Below, piece after piece: positions 18,952 to 29,682 of a stretch of 64,000 nucleotides of DNA. Made by a program: the position numbers and the translations under genes. Each line of letters begins with the position of its first letter. The first letter of the stretch is position 1. Below the pieces are notes generated by a model, which saw nothing but the letters and a program-made list of their open reading frames with translations, was not told where the DNA came from and did no database searches. The stretch is from the NCBI RefSeq assembly GCF_000186865.1, contig NW_008705562.1, positions 1,610,210 through 1,674,209 of the forward strand. The letters are read 5' to 3'. The DNA is from Aureococcus anophagefferens (taxonomy: Eukaryota > Sar > Pelagophyceae > Pelagomonadales > Pelagomonadaceae).

Positions 18952-19071
18952 CGCTCGACGAGCTTGAAGCCTGTGGCACCTCAGCCTTCAGCGATTTGCG
19001 ACGCTTCGAGACACGGCCACTCTTAGATATCTCTAGCTGTGGGGTTGCTCGCAGTGGTCCAGCAAAGACAC

Positions 19072-21042
19072 TTATCCGCCCTCCGTCTCGCTCGGGAACA
19101 CGCGCCGCTCCTCGGGCCCGACGTAGGGCCAGCGGTCCCGGGGCTTCCGCGCGTCCGCGTTCTGCGCGACCATGTTCTCCGCGTCCGTGAGGAGCTTCAT
19201 CTTCGCGATGCGCGCCTTGGACGACTCGAGGCCCGCGCGGCCGTAGTCGTTGGCGTGGAACAGGACCCAGTTGTTGAAGTTCGTGCCGTACATCGCGTCC
19301 TTCGTGTGATCGTTGACGACGGAGTTCGTCGCGATCTCGGAGGGCAGCACGGCCCACTTCAGCCGCGGCATGCCGTAGACCCAGGGGTTCGCCAGAGCTC
19401 TGTTGATGATTCTCTGGTCGCCCGTCGCCCCCGGCCGGTTCTGCTGCATGATCTCGCCCGTGGTGCGGAAGACGTCCGCGACGGCCTTGTTGCACTTTAA
19501 TGCCATGAAGCCGAGGTTGCCCTGGAGGCTCCGGTCCTCGTCGCGCTGGAAGACGATGTCGACGTCGTAGGGGTCGCCGACGCCGATGTAGGCGTCGATG
19601 ACCGGCGCCATGGGTTTATAAAAGCGCAAATCCATGTCGGAGACGATGACGACGCTGTCGCGCGGGTTCTCGCGGATCGCCCTGAGCACGAGCTCGATCT
19701 TCGTGCCGAAGCGCTGCGTCTGGTCCTCCTTGCTCGCGCCGATGACCCACTCGCGGAGCACGACGTCGCTCGCCGCGTCGCGGATGCTCGCGACGAACTT
19801 GTCGCGCATGTCGCGCGACGCCGCGTCGCTGTGCGAGTAGAAGTAGAGCGGGATCGGCGCTTTCCGGACGGGCCGCCGCGGCGCCGCGAGCGCGAGCGCT
19901 TTGGCGCCGCGGGCGACGGCGCTCGGCTCGAGGGCCGCCGCGTGGAGCGCGACGTCCCGGAGGCAGCCGCGGAACCGCTCGCCGAGCTTGACTTCCAGCG
20001 GCGCGTCCGCGAGGGGGTGCGGCGGCGCCGAGCCCTTGTAGCCGGGCGAGCCGCCGGCCTTCGTGACCGCGTTGTTCAGAGCGCTGTCCCCCGTGCGGCC
20101 GCCGGACACGGTAAACGAGCCGGCTCGCCGCGCGCCGTCGACGTAGACGTACAACTCGGAGGTGCAGTGGGGGCCGACGACGGGCGACCCGTAGGGGTCG
20201 ACGTCGTCCCGCTTGCGGTTCGGCGACGTGCGCTTCCGCACGACGACGACGTCGTGCCAGGCGCCGTCGAGCAGGTCCGCGCCGCCGTCGCCTTTCGGCG
20301 CGCGGAGCGTCGTGTCGCGCACGGGCCGCGCCTCCCCCCGGGCCGTGCCGGCCATGTCCGTCGCCGTGCCGAAGTCGCGGTGGCCGTAGCCGAAGAGGAG
20401 CGCCCCGTCGCGGGCGAGGCTCAGGCCCCAGTCGGACCGCGAGCCCTTGGCCATCGCGTCGTCGAGGAACGCGCGCCGCAGCCGGTCCTCGTCCGTGTTG
20501 CCCCGCGGCGCGACGAGCGACTCGCGGGGGCCCAGCGGGCCCGCCGTCCGCCGGCCGTGCCACCAGGCGTCGCGGTCCCTCAGGAAGCCCCGCACGCCGC
20601 TCGCGAGGCCGCAGCCGCCGCTGTGGAAGTGCCCGCTGTCCATAGGGAGTTCGCCGCAGGGGTCCCCGGGCTCCGCGACGCGCAGCGACAGCGACAGGCT
20701 GAACTCCGTGAGGCCGTGGCCGAACATGTTCAGCGCCGCGCGGTCGAAGTCGTCGGCGCCGTCGAAGCAGCGCTCGCCGTAGGGCTCCGCGACCGGCTCG
20801 GCGGCGCCGTCGGCGGCGCCGTTGCGCGGCGGCGGCGGCGCGTCTTTCGGCGCGGCGGCCAGCAGGGCCTCGAGCTGCTGCGCGCGCCTCCGGAGCGCTG
20901 CGATCTCCGCCGACGCCTCGGACTCGGCGCTCGCCGCTGGCGTCGTCGTCGTCGGCATGACGCGCCACTCGCCCCACATGACAAGCACATATGCGAAGAG
21001 CGCGCAGCAGACGAGCACCGTGGAGCGCGTCGACGCGGCCAT
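19072..21042 (-). CDS. Type II membrane glycosyltransferase with a LamG-like stem domain
   Basis: The 656-residue protein starts with a signal anchor (VLVCCALFAYVLVMWGEW, about residues 9-26), as in Golgi type II enzymes, and a short coiled-coil stem (40-62). Residues of about 90-370 look like a concanavalin/LamG jelly roll (FSLSLSLRVAEPGDPCGE, WHDVVVVRKR, ELYVYVDGARRAGSF, FRGCLRDVALHAAAL), probably sugar-binding. The C-terminal domain has a DxD-type motif in VIVSDMDLRFYKP (about residue 465), followed by FQRDEDRSLQGNLGFMALK. This matches nucleotide-diphospho-sugar transferases of the PF03407 type, where DxD binds the metal and UDP-sugar. The sugar and acceptor are unknown. ATG 21042 directly precedes the anchor. 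Upstream lie CCTTGAACCTCAATAA (minus strand, 21138-21153) and GGGCAGCCC (21098-21106). Confidence 0.82.
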   Translation of the reverse strand: MAASTRSTVLVCCALFAYVLVMWGEWRVMPTTTTPAASAESEASAEIAALRRRAQQLEALLAAAPKDAPPPPRNGAADGAAEPVAEPYGERCFDGADDFDRAALNMFGHGLTEFSLSLSLRVAEPGDPCGELPMDSGHFHSGGCGLASGVRGFLRDRDAWWHGRRTAGPLGPRESLVAPRGNTDEDRLRRAFLDDAMAKGSRSDWGLSLARDGALLFGYGHRDFGTATDMAGTARGEARPVRDTTLRAPKGDGGADLLDGAWHDVVVVRKRTSPNRKRDDVDPYGSPVVGPHCTSELYVYVDGARRAGSFTVSGGRTGDSALNNAVTKAGGSPGYKGSAPPHPLADAPLEVKLGERFRGCLRDVALHAAALEPSAVARGAKALALAAPRRPVRKAPIPLYFYSHSDAASRDMRDKFVASIRDAASDVVLREWVIGASKEDQTQRFGTKIELVLRAIRENPRDSVVIVSDMDLRFYKPMAPVIDAYIGVGDPYDVDIVFQRDEDRSLQGNLGFMALKCNKAVADVFRTTGEIMQQNRPGATGDQRIINRALANPWVYGMPRLKWAVLPSEIATNSVVNDHTKDAMYGTNFNNWVLFHANDYGRAGLESSKARIAKMKLLTDAENMVAQNADARKPRDRWPYVGPEERRVFPSETEGG

Positions 21043-21206
21043 CGGCCGCGACCGCGTCGACGCGTACGCGTCGGCGCAGCGCTTCCCGGTCGCGTTTGGG
21101 CAGCCCGCCAGCAGCCCCGCGGGTCAAAGCTGAAGTCTTATTGAGGTTCAAGGTTTGAGTTGTAGCTATGCAACTGCACCCTCGAGCGAAAGACACAAAC
21201 AGCCCG

Positions 21207-24200
21207 TTACGTCGGCAATATGGGCAGGGCCAGCGTCCCGCGCCGCCGCGTCGGCGACGACTCGAGCCCCCGGTCGGAGACGCCCGCGCGCCTCGCGCTC
21301 CGCGGCGAGCCCGCGTCGTCGGGCCGCCCCCAGCGGAGCACGGCGAAGTGGGTCGGCATGTCCGGGTCCCCGACGTGCGCGTTGACCTCGCTGGCCCGCC
21401 GGAGCGCGCGGAGGTAGTCGTCGACGTCGCGCGTCGCCGCGAGCGCGACGGCCCGGGACCGGCTCGCGGCGACCTTCGTCGACACGTTGGGCTGGCGCCC
21501 GTTGGCGAGGTCCGCGTCCTCGAGGCGCGCGGCGACGGCGGCGGCGGCGGCGGCGACGACGAGCGACGTGGGCGCCCACGGTTCCACGTCGCCCGGCCCC
21601 GCGGTCGCGTCGCCGCCCCGCAGCCTCGCGACGAGGTAGCGCGCGGCCCCGGCGAAGTGCACGGCCTGCGACGACGCGGCCAGGGCCTCGACGCCGTCCA
21701 CGAGCGCCGCGGCGTGGGCCGCGACGGCCGCGGGCGGCGCCGCGGCGCGGAGGACCCGCGGCAGGCCCAGGAGCGCGCGGAGCGCCGCCGCGGAGGCCTC
21801 GAGGCGGAGGCAGGCGTCGACGACGCCGCCGAGGAGCGCGCCGTGGGCCGCGAGGCGCGCGTCGAGCGGCGCGAGGTCCGCGGCCGCGCCGAGGACGTCG
21901 CCGGGCCCGCCGCGCTCGCGCGGTCGCGCGGCGCCGGGCGCCGACAGGGCGAGGCGGTGGTCGCAGGCGTAGGCGTCGCGCCAGCGGCTCTCCGCGGCGT
22001 GGGCGAGGGCGTCGTCGAGGAGCGTCGAGGCGCCGCACTCGGCGTTGAGCGGCGCCGCGGCGCCCTCGGCGGTGTCGTAGACGTTCTCGCGGACCATGGC
22101 CGGCCAGCGCCGGAGCGCGACGTCGTTGGCGCCGCCCGCGGCGCCCGCGGTCCAGAGCACGCAGCGGATCACGCAGGGCGCGTAGGCCGCGCGGCCGGGC
22201 CTCGGGGGCAGGAGCACGTGGAGCGCGACGGGCGGCGGCGCGGCGCCGCCGTCGGAGACGACGCGGAGCTTCTCGAGGTCGTGGACCGCGTCCTCGGCGA
22301 GCTTCGCCGACCGCAACGCCCCGGCGCCGTAGCGCAGCGTGCCGCCGCCCCAGGCGTCGGCGCCGCGGCCCGCGGCGAGCGCGACGAGCACCGCGGGCGC
22401 CGCGACCGCGTCGGCCGGCGCCGCGGCGACGGCGACGGCGTCGGCCAGCGGGCCCGGCGCCGCGCCGTCGACGGCCTCGGCGACGCCGCCGAAGGACGGC
22501 TCGTCCGGCGCGGCCCCGGCGCGGTTCGCGAGGTCCGCGGCGCGGGAGACGACGGCCGCGGCGAACGTCGCGGGCGCGGCCTTGGCGTCCGCCGCGAGTG
22601 CGCAGGGCGCGACGACGTCGAGCTGCGCCTCGACGAGCCCGCCGTGGTCGCCGTCCGCCGCCGGCAGGACGCCGCCGCCGCGGAGCGCGCTGTCGCCCCG
22701 GAGCGCGAGGTGGAACGCGAGCGGCCCGGCCGCGGCCGCGGGCAGCGCCGCGCGGAGCCGCGCGAGCGCGTCGACGGCCGCCGCCGCGCCCGCGCCGGCG
22801 ACGGCGGCCCGCGACCCGTAGACGACGGCGCCCGCGTCCTCGGCGGCCCAGACCTTGGCCACCGTCGCCGCGTCGCGGGCCCGCCGCGCGGCGCCGGACA
22901 CCTGCGCGCGCGGACGACGTGACGGGCGACGGCGCTCGAAAAAGACGCCGTCGCAAGACCGCGGCGCGCGCCGCGTTGGTCTCGCTCGCCGCGTGCGCCG
23001 CCGCCGCCGCCGTGGCGTCGTCGGCGTCGCGGAGCAGCCGCGGGAAGACGCGCGCGAGCCTGCGCGGCGCGCGCGTCGAGCGTCCGAAACGACGGGGGAG
23101 ACGCCGGCGCGCGACTGGGCCGCCGCGTGCTGGCGGTCGCGGGTCACGTAGGACCGCGCGCGGAGCGTCTTCTCGTAGATGCGGCGCTTGAGCCGCGCGA
23201 GCCCCGCGACGAGCGCCTCCGCGGCCGCGGCGGCCGCGGCGGCCGCGTCCGCGGCGCGCCTCCGCTCGCGCGCGTCGTCGAGCCAGCGCCGCGCGGCGGA
23301 GCCGCCGCCGCCGCCCGTCGGCGCGGGCAGCGCCTTGAGGAGGCAGCGCCCGGCGGCGGCGCCCGGGGGCTCGCGCCCGAAGCGGTACGCGGCGACGGCG
23401 AGGCGCGCGCAGACGCCGGGAAAGAAGTTCGTCGGCGCCAACCGCGCGGCGGCGCCCGACGCCTCGAAGAGCTCGCGCTCCAGCGCCGACGCGGCGCCCG
23501 ACGCGACGACGCGCGCGAGGCGCCGCCGCTTGTTGTCGCGGTCGTCGTCGCGGAGGCCGCGGCGCGGCGCGGCCGGCGGCGGCGCCGCGACGAGCCCCGC
23601 GCCGCGGAGCGCCGCGCGCGCGAGGCCCAGCGGCGCCGCCGGCGCCTCGTCGTCGTCGAGGCGCCGCCCGTCGAGCTTCTCGAGCGCCCTGACGGCCGCG
23701 TCGCGCTCCGCGGAGACGACGACCTTCGCCGCGCCCTCGCCCGCGGCGGCGCCCGCGGCGCGCGGCCAGCGCCAGGCCGCCCAGGACGCCTCCGCGTCGT
23801 CGTCGCGCGCCGCGCCGCGCGCGGCGGCGTGGGCCCGCTGGCGGCTCGCGTCGGCCTCGGCGGTCGCCTCGCGCGCGAGCGCCGCGAGCGCGGCGACGTC
23901 CGAGGCGCGCGCCGCCGCGCTCCGCCGCGCCTCCCGCGCGCAGGCCGCGCCGAGGGCCGCGACGACCCCCGCGGGCGCCCCGTCGTCCGCGCCGNNNNNN
24001 NNNNNNNNNNNNNNNNNNNNNNNNNNNNNNNNNNNNNNNNNNNNNNNNNNNNNNNNNNNNNNNNNNNNNNNNNNNNNNNNNNNNNNNNNNNNNNNNNNNN
24101 NNNNNNNNNNNNNNNNNNNNNNNNNNNNNNNNNNNNNNNNNNNNNNNNNNNNNNNNNNNNNNNNNNNNNNNNNNNNNNNNNNNNNNNNNNNNNNNNNNNN

Positions 24201-26998
24201 NNNNNNNNNNNNNNNNNNNNNNNNNNNNNNNNNNNNNNNNNNNNNNNNNNNNNNNNNNNNNNNNNNATTCAACGTCGCTTCAACGTGAGTCTTCCGCGCG
24301 CGCGCGTTCCGGAAAAAGCATCCACGCTTCGAGACCGTTCCGAGAGATGATCGCTCGTCCAAAAGTCAGCCGAAAAGAGTGAAAAAAGACCGAGAGAGGA
24401 GCCTTTGAAGTTGGGAATTTCGCTCTCTTTTCCTGCCCTGCGCGGCGCCCGCCGGGTCCACCTCCGCGACGACGACGCGGCCGTCGGCGTCGTCGAAGCG
24501 CAGGCCCGGGGGCGCCGCCAGCGTCGCGGCGACCGTCGCCGCCGGCCGCGCGAGGTAGGCCGCGGCCGCCGCGGGCAGCGCGAGGCCCCCCAAACCCGGG
24601 AGCGCGGCGTCCGCGGCCTCGTCGCGCGCGGCGGCCGCCGCGGCCACGAAGGCCGCGGCCCGCGGCCGGCCCCGGCGCCGCGACGGCCGCGCGAAGGCCG
24701 CCTCGCCGCCGTCGAGGAAGAGGGGCGCCGGCGCGTCGTCCGCGGCGTCGACGGTTTCCTCCGCTTCCCGCCGCGCGAGCGCGCGGAGCCGGCCCCAGGC
24801 CGCGCGCTCCGCGCTTTCCCCGACGTTTTCGCCGCCGGCGGAGAGGCGGTGGAGATCCGCGCGCAGGCCCGGCGCGAGGAAGGCGGCGACGTCGGCGTCG
24901 CGGCACGCGAGCGCGCCGCCGCCGCGGCCGACGTACGCCAACGCGTCGCCGCGCCATCTCCGGAAGTCGCCGTCGAGCGCGTCGACCCAGACCCGCAGCT
25001 CGCCGCGGCTCGGCGGGCCGTCGTCGTGCTTGGCGTGGCCCTGGCGCGACGCCGCCGTCCCCGGGCGGCTCGACCGGCCCGGCCGCGCGGCGCCCGCGCC
25101 GCGCGCGACCTCGCTCCGGGTCACCGCGAGGCCCCCGAAGAGCCAGTGGTCGCCGTCCTCCGCCGCGGGCGCGTGGTGGCCCCAGTCGTGGGCGTCGACG
25201 CCGGCGGCGCGGAAGCCCAGGCCCCGCGCCGCCGCGGCGCCGCAGTGCTCGTGGGCCGTGCGCTTGCGATTCCGCGCGTCGCGGTCCGCGAGAGCGCCGA
25301 CGCGCCGCGCGGCGTCCGCGAGCGCCGCGGCGCCGCGCCGCAGGGACCGCGCGGACGCGCCGCCGCCGGCGAGCAGCGCCGCGGCGCCGGCGACGACGCG
25401 GCCCTCGCGCCGCCGCGTCGCGGCCCCGAGGAGCGCGAGCGCGGCCGCGGCGGCGTCGCCCGCTATGACCGCGGCGGCCGCGGCCTTGGCGCCGTCGGCC
25501 TCCGCCGCGGCGTCCGGCTCCGGCCCCCGCTCCACGCCCCGGAAGACGCGCGCGGCGTCGCTCGGGTCGAAGAAGACGCCGCCGAGGCAGGGCGCGCGCG
25601 GCGACCGCGCGAACGACGCCGGCGGCGCCGCGGGCCAGTCGCCGCCTGGGCAGCAAAAGGGTGATTCAACGTCGCTTCAACGTGAGTGTTCCGCGCGCGC
25701 GCGTTCCGGAAAAAGCATCCACGCTTCGAGACCGTTCCGCGAGATGATCGCTCGTCCAAAAATCAGCCAAAACGAGTGGAAAATGGCCGAGATCGGAGCC
25801 TTTGAAGTTGGGAATTTCGCTCTCTTTTGCTGCCCTGGTCGCCGCCGGGCCGGCGCGTGAAGTGGAGCGCGTAGACGCACTCGCAGCGCACGAGGCCCCG
25901 GCGCGTGCGCAGGAGGAGCGCGAGGCGCACGGGGTTCTTGGCGATGGCCGCGGCCTTGGCCGCCGTGGCGAAGAGGAGCGCGTCGCGGCGGTTCGTCAGC
26001 CGTCGGACGCGCCAGCGCCGCGCGGCGGCCGCGGCCGTCGCGGCCTGCTCCGCCGCCGCCGCGGCGGCCACCCGCGGCGAGCCGTCGTCCCAGGCGCGGT
26101 GCAGCGCGCCCGTCGCCGCCCCGAAGGCGGCGAGCGCGTCCGCGCCGCGCGTCGCCGCGACGCCGGACGTCTCGAGCGCGACGACGAGCGATTCGGCCGA
26201 CCGCTCCGCGGCGAGCGCCTCGGACAGGACGACGTGGGCGAAGGCCTCCATGGCGACCTCGAGGTCCGGGCCGGCCACGAGCACGTCGACGCTTATGGCG
26301 ATGGCCCGCAGGCGGCCGCGCTCGCCCGCGCCGAGGCCGTGGACCGCGCCGCCGCCGGCCGCGCACCGGTGGAGCGCCTCCGCGGCGCCGAGCGCGCCGC
26401 CGCGCGGGTTCAGCGTCGCGAGGGCGTGCTCCGCGTCGCCGCCGAACTCGCCCGTGACGGCGCCCCGCGCCTCGCCGTCGCGGTAGCGCCGCGCGCCGTT
26501 GGCCGCGACCGCGGACGGCGCGGACGGCGCGAAGATCTGCGCCGCGCCGTCGAAGCAGCGCGGCGCGGCCGCGAGCGCGGCCCGCGCGACGGCGACGTCC
26601 GCCGACTCCGTCTTGACGCCCTGCTTGGCCAGGGTCGCCCGCGCGGCCTCGGCGCCGCCCGACGGGTTGAGCGCGGCCTCGAGCGCCGCGACGGCGTCCC
26701 GGACCTCGCCGAGGCCCGCGGCGTCGACCGTCGCCAGGAGGGCCGCGTCGCCGTGGGCGACGCCGCCGGCGACGGGCCGCGCCGCGACGTCCGGCGCGGC
26801 GCCGTCCGTCTCCGGCGGCGGCTCCCGCGCCGCGGCCCGGTCGAGGGCGCGCGCCGTCGGGCCGTGGGACGCGGCGCCCTCGAACTGGTCGAGCACGTAG
26901 CGCAGGCAGCTCGTCGGCGCCGACGCCTCCGGCAGGCTCGCCAGGCTCTTGAGCACGACCTTGACGGCGCGCACGAGGCCCGACGGCGGCGGGTCCAT
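21207..26998 (-). CDS. Large Ala-rich protein of unknown function (at least five exons, with a gap)
   Basis: I do not recognise this gene. The model is 26998-25846, 25645 to about 24449, an unsequenced part (23995-24266), then 23994-23116, 23059-22960 and 22901-21207. All introns restore open, helix-rich coding sequence (for example RRPGGD joined to WPAAPP; HAAAQ joined to LARVFPRLL; ETNAARAA joined to VSGAARRARDAA). ATG 26998 lies just after GGGGCAGCCTTGAAACAC; an upstream in-frame TTG is less likely. The protein would be about 1,700 residues, dominated by Ala, Arg and Gly, with a His-rich patch (HEHCGAAAARG, DAHDWGHHAP). It could be a helical scaffold of a large nuclear complex, but that is a guess. 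Real coding is supported by the lack of stops over long stretches and by exact repair at introners. Confidence 0.6.
22902..22959 (-). mobile_element. Short 58 bp GT-AG intron, introner-like
   Basis: The donor is GTCTTGCG and the acceptor GCGCGCGCAG; splicing joins ETNAARAA to VSGAARRARDAA at phase 0. Flanking 8-mers (GTCTTGCG and GTGTCCGG) are only weakly alike. It resembles the 56 bp introns at 23060 and 45621 in size and GC-rich character, so it may be an old or small introner. Confidence 0.55.
23060..23115 (-). mobile_element. Short 56 bp GT-AG intron, introner-like
   Basis: It starts GTCGCGCGCCGGCGTC and ends CGCCGCGCAG. The downstream exon begins GCTCGCGC, similar to the donor side. Splicing joins RQHAAAQ to LARVFPRLLRDADD, a convincing helical coding sequence. 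Confidence 0.6.
23995..24266. other. Assembly gap (272 Ns)
   Basis: A run of N lies inside the large Ala-rich gene, immediately next to the end of a family C introner. Repeated introners probably broke the assembly here. The true distance is unknown. Confidence 0.99.
24267..24448 (-). mobile_element. Introner, family C, cut by the assembly gap
   Basis: The sequence closely matches the complete copy at 25646-25845, including TTCAACGTCGCTTCAACGTG, the GCGCGCGCGTTCCGGAAAAAGC stretch and the end CTCTCTTTTCCTGCCCTG. The left terminal repeat is missing in the gap. On the gene strand (minus) this would be the 5' part of an intron with the donor near 24440-24448. Confidence 0.85.
25646..25845 (-). 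mobile_element. Introner, family C, 200 bp, GC-AG intron in the Ala-rich gene
   Basis: On the gene strand it runs from CAGGGCAGCAAAAG to CTTTTGCTGCCCAG, with inverted terminal repeats, and is flanked by an exact 8 bp duplication (GCGGCGAC). Splicing joins RRPGGD to WPAAPPASFARS at phase 1 with a GC donor in the duplication and AG carried by the element. Confidence 0.9.
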
Positions 26999-27102
26999 GT
27001 GTTTCAAGGCTGCCCCAAGTTCAGCGTCCGAACTTCTTCACCTTCAACGGTGCTGCAGCGCTTTTTTTGCGTATCCATCAGCGGCCATAAAGCAGCGGCA
27101 CG

Positions 27103-28179
27103 ATGCGAAGGAGGCTCCTCTGCGCCGTCGCCCTCGCCGGGACGGCGTTCGCCGCCACGCCCATCGCGAAGCACATCACGCAGGTCGTCGACCCCGGGGC
27201 CGACGCCGTCGTCACGCTGCGCGGCTACGACACGGACGGCGACGTGCTGAGCGCCGACGTGTCGTCGCTGCCCGCGTCCGGCGTTTTGAGCCAGCTGAGC
27301 AAGGTCTTCTCCAAGTTCGGCTACGACCCCAAAAAGGGCAGCGCCGCCAAGGCCGGCGCCGCCGTGACGGGCAGCAACAACCGGCTCCACTACGCGCGGC
27401 CGACGTACGACGCCGAGTTCGCCACGGGCAAGTGGGCGACGTTCGGCTACACCGTGAGCGACGGGTCCGCCACGAGCCGCGAGGCGACGGTGACGCTCGT
27501 GCCGCCGTCCCTGAACCTCGTCGCGACGGCCTTCGACACGTCGAACGAGGCCTGGACCGTCGTCCGCAACGGCCCGGGGAACGCGGCCGCGGCGCACGAC
27601 GCGTCGTCCTTCGGGTCCGCGCTGAACCGCTTCGTCATCGCGACGGACGAGCTCATCGCCAAGGACGGCGCCACGGGCCTCGAGACGAACGCGAGCCGCT
27701 GGATGTTCCAGTCGCCGCCCGCGTATTCGGGGAACCAGGGCGCGTCCTACAAGGGCAGCCTCGAGTTCACGCTCGGCGCGCTCGCGGGCGACCTGACGGT
27801 GCCCTCCATGGCCCACAACCTCGTCGAGATCGAGTGCGCCTACTGCGACGTCAACGAGGGCATCACGCTCGCGTTCCCGATGTGGAACGCGACGGCGTTC
27901 GACGGCGCGACGACGTCGTACTCCATCTCCCTGGACGAGGCCGCGGGCTGGATCAAGGACCCGAAAAACACGCTGCTCCAGTGGCCGACGCCGACGCAGT
28001 GCGAGATGATCGAGGTGCTGAGCGGCATCACGGCCATCCGCATCCTCGGCGACTTCACGGACTGGTACGAGTCCATCGCGCTCGACGCGGTCGCGCTCAA
28101 GGCGCCGGCCAGCGGCATCTCCGAGGTGCCCGTCTGCGCCCAGCGCACCCCCGACGCCTCCACCTGCACCTGCGCCTGA
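27103..28179 (+). CDS. Secreted protein with a cadherin-like/Ig module and a laminin IV (B) domain
   Basis: The 358-residue single-exon protein has a signal peptide (MRRRLLCAVALAGTAFAA). Residues of about 20-140 show DTDGDVLSADVSSLPASG then FATGKWATFGYTVSDGSA, the typical shape of cadherin-like or VCBS-type Ig modules (a DxDGD start, a YxxxxxF middle and a DG end). Residues of about 150-340 match laminin IV type A (laminin B): SRWMFQSPPAYSGNQGASYK, LEFTLGAL, LVEIECAYCDVNEGI, SISLDEAAGWI, then VLSGITAIRILGDFTDWYES and ALDAVAL. In laminins this is a beta-sandwich of uncertain ligand. The protein ends with a Cys/Thr-rich tail (PDASTCTCA). It is likely an adhesion or wall protein outside the cell. 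It diverges from the large Ala-rich gene, and the 100 bp between them contain GGCTGCCCC (27009-27017). Confidence 0.82.
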   Translation: MRRRLLCAVALAGTAFAATPIAKHITQVVDPGADAVVTLRGYDTDGDVLSADVSSLPASGVLSQLSKVFSKFGYDPKKGSAAKAGAAVTGSNNRLHYARPTYDAEFATGKWATFGYTVSDGSATSREATVTLVPPSLNLVATAFDTSNEAWTVVRNGPGNAAAAHDASSFGSALNRFVIATDELIAKDGATGLETNASRWMFQSPPAYSGNQGASYKGSLEFTLGALAGDLTVPSMAHNLVEIECAYCDVNEGITLAFPMWNATAFDGATTSYSISLDEAAGWIKDPKNTLLQWPTPTQCEMIEVLSGITAIRILGDFTDWYESIALDAVALKAPASGISEVPVCAQRTPDASTCTCA

Positions 28180-28507
28180 TCCTGTCGCGTTGATAATCGC
28201 CATCTTTTGGAGGCGTGTTGTACTTCAATGCGGGCTTCAGCCATTTGCCGCGGCGCCGCAAGCTCGCGAGCAAGGTGTGCGCACGACTGCGACGCGCCGA
28301 CGCGAGGCTGCAAGGCCCACTGCTGCGCAACGCGAGGCTGCAGCTGGACACGCACTACTGCATCTCCACCGCGCGTCCAGCGTCCCGCAACGATGCGCGT
28401 GAAAAATGGAGATGATGAGCACTCGATTCAATTATTGACGAAGCGCCGCGATGGTGATAGTAATTTCCCTAGCAACCGATCTCGATCCATTCGTCGGGCC
28501 ATGAGAG
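28180..28507. other. Intergenic region, no supported gene
   Basis: The 328 bases contain a short open frame (about 28207-28536) with many Cys codons (ARCAHDCDAPTRGCKAHCC), but it has no recognisable domain and overlaps the next gene. I see no RNA gene. Confidence 0.3.
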
Positions 28508-29560
28508 ATGGTTCGCAACATGAGCAACTCGCGTGACACGTCGCGCCCCGCAGGCATGGAGCGCGCGCTCGTGCTCGCCGCGCTGGCGCTGCCCGCCGCC
28601 GCGGTCGCGCTCCGGCTGTCGCGGTCGGGCTCCCGCGGCCCGCCGCGCGCGCTGTCGTCGCGCTACTGGCGCGAGGCGCGGACCGCCGTCGCGCTCGCGC
28701 GGCGCTGCGGCGCGGCCATGCTCCGCGCGAACCGCGCCGCGCGCGAGACCAAGTGGAAGGACGGCGACGGCGGCATCGACCCCTGCACGGCGACGGATTT
28801 GGCGAACGAGCGCCTCGTCGTCGAGGGACTCGCGCGCGCGTTCCCGGGCCACCGCGTCGTCGGCGAGGAGGCCTGCTCCGACGCGGGCGCCATCCCCGTC
28901 CTCGACGACGACGCCACGCCGACGTGGATCGTCGACCCGATCGACGGCACGCAGAACTTCGTGCACGGCCTGCCCTGCTCCTGCGTGTCCATCGGCCTCG
29001 CGGAGCGCGGCGTCCCCGTGCTCGGCGTCGTCTTCGACCCCTACCGCGACGAGCTCTGGGTCGCCGCGGCGGGCGAGGGCGCGTTCCTCAACGGCGCGCG
29101 GCTCGCGCCGCCGCCGGCCGTCGACCTCGCGGGCGGCGACCTGAGCTCCGCGACGGTGCTCACGGACCTCGGCTACGAGCGCGGGCCCGCGGCGGCGCCC
29201 CTCGCGCGGCTCTACGCGGCGCTCCTCGACGAGAAGGTCCGCGCGGTCCGCATCCTGGGGTCGACGGTGCTCTCGCTCTGCTACGTCGCGTCGGGCCGCG
29301 CGTCGTCGCTCGTCATCGGCCTCGTCGAGCGCGACTGCCCCAAGCCCTGGGACTGGTGCGCGGGGACGCTCGTCGCGCGCGAGGCGGGCTGCCACGTCGC
29401 CATGGTCGACGCGCGCCGCGCGCCGCCGGGCGACGCGTCCCGGCCGCCGACGTCCGGCGCGAGCTTCGACCTCCTCTCCCGGTCCTGCGTCTGCGCGAGC
29501 GACGACGGCCTCGCCGCCAAGCTCAAGCAAATGGCCAAGGCCGCCCAAGCCGGGGGATAA
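28508..29560 (+). CDS. Inositol monophosphatase family phosphatase
   Basis: The product is 350 residues from ATG 28508 (or 334 from ATG 28556, which starts right at the hydrophobic segment MERALVLAALALPAAAVAL). It shows all IMPase signatures: VVGEEAC (metal-binding Glu), WIVDPIDGTQNFVHGLP (about residues 141-157; the DPxDGT motif binds Mg and the phosphate), VRILGSTVLSLCYVASGR, and CPKPWDWCAGTLVAREAG (the WDxAxG motif with Asp, one Ala as Cys). The family hydrolyses inositol monophosphates or related sugar phosphates with Mg, feeding phosphoinositide synthesis. The N-terminal hydrophobic stretch suggests targeting to the secretory system or an organelle, which is unusual for cytosolic IMPases. 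The CCCCGCAG just before the second ATG could also be a splice acceptor. Confidence 0.92.
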   Translation: MVRNMSNSRDTSRPAGMERALVLAALALPAAAVALRLSRSGSRGPPRALSSRYWREARTAVALARRCGAAMLRANRAARETKWKDGDGGIDPCTATDLANERLVVEGLARAFPGHRVVGEEACSDAGAIPVLDDDATPTWIVDPIDGTQNFVHGLPCSCVSIGLAERGVPVLGVVFDPYRDELWVAAAGEGAFLNGARLAPPPAVDLAGGDLSSATVLTDLGYERGPAAAPLARLYAALLDEKVRAVRILGSTVLSLCYVASGRASSLVIGLVERDCPKPWDWCAGTLVAREAGCHVAMVDARRAPPGDASRPPTSGASFDLLSRSCVCASDDGLAAKLKQMAKAAQAGG

Positions 29561-29682
29561 GCACCATGTTGTTGTCGCCGCGCCCATCTTGCCGTTCAAG
29601 TGCAGGGACAGTGAAGCCGCAGAGCTCGATTGGTCGGAGCGTCTGCTCGCGCCCCGCAGCTGTGCACGCCGTGCTCTGCGAG

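Noticed and set aside
28207..28536. Small Cys-rich secreted protein gene
   Set aside because: It has no signal peptide or conserved spacing and overlaps the start of the inositol monophosphatase gene.
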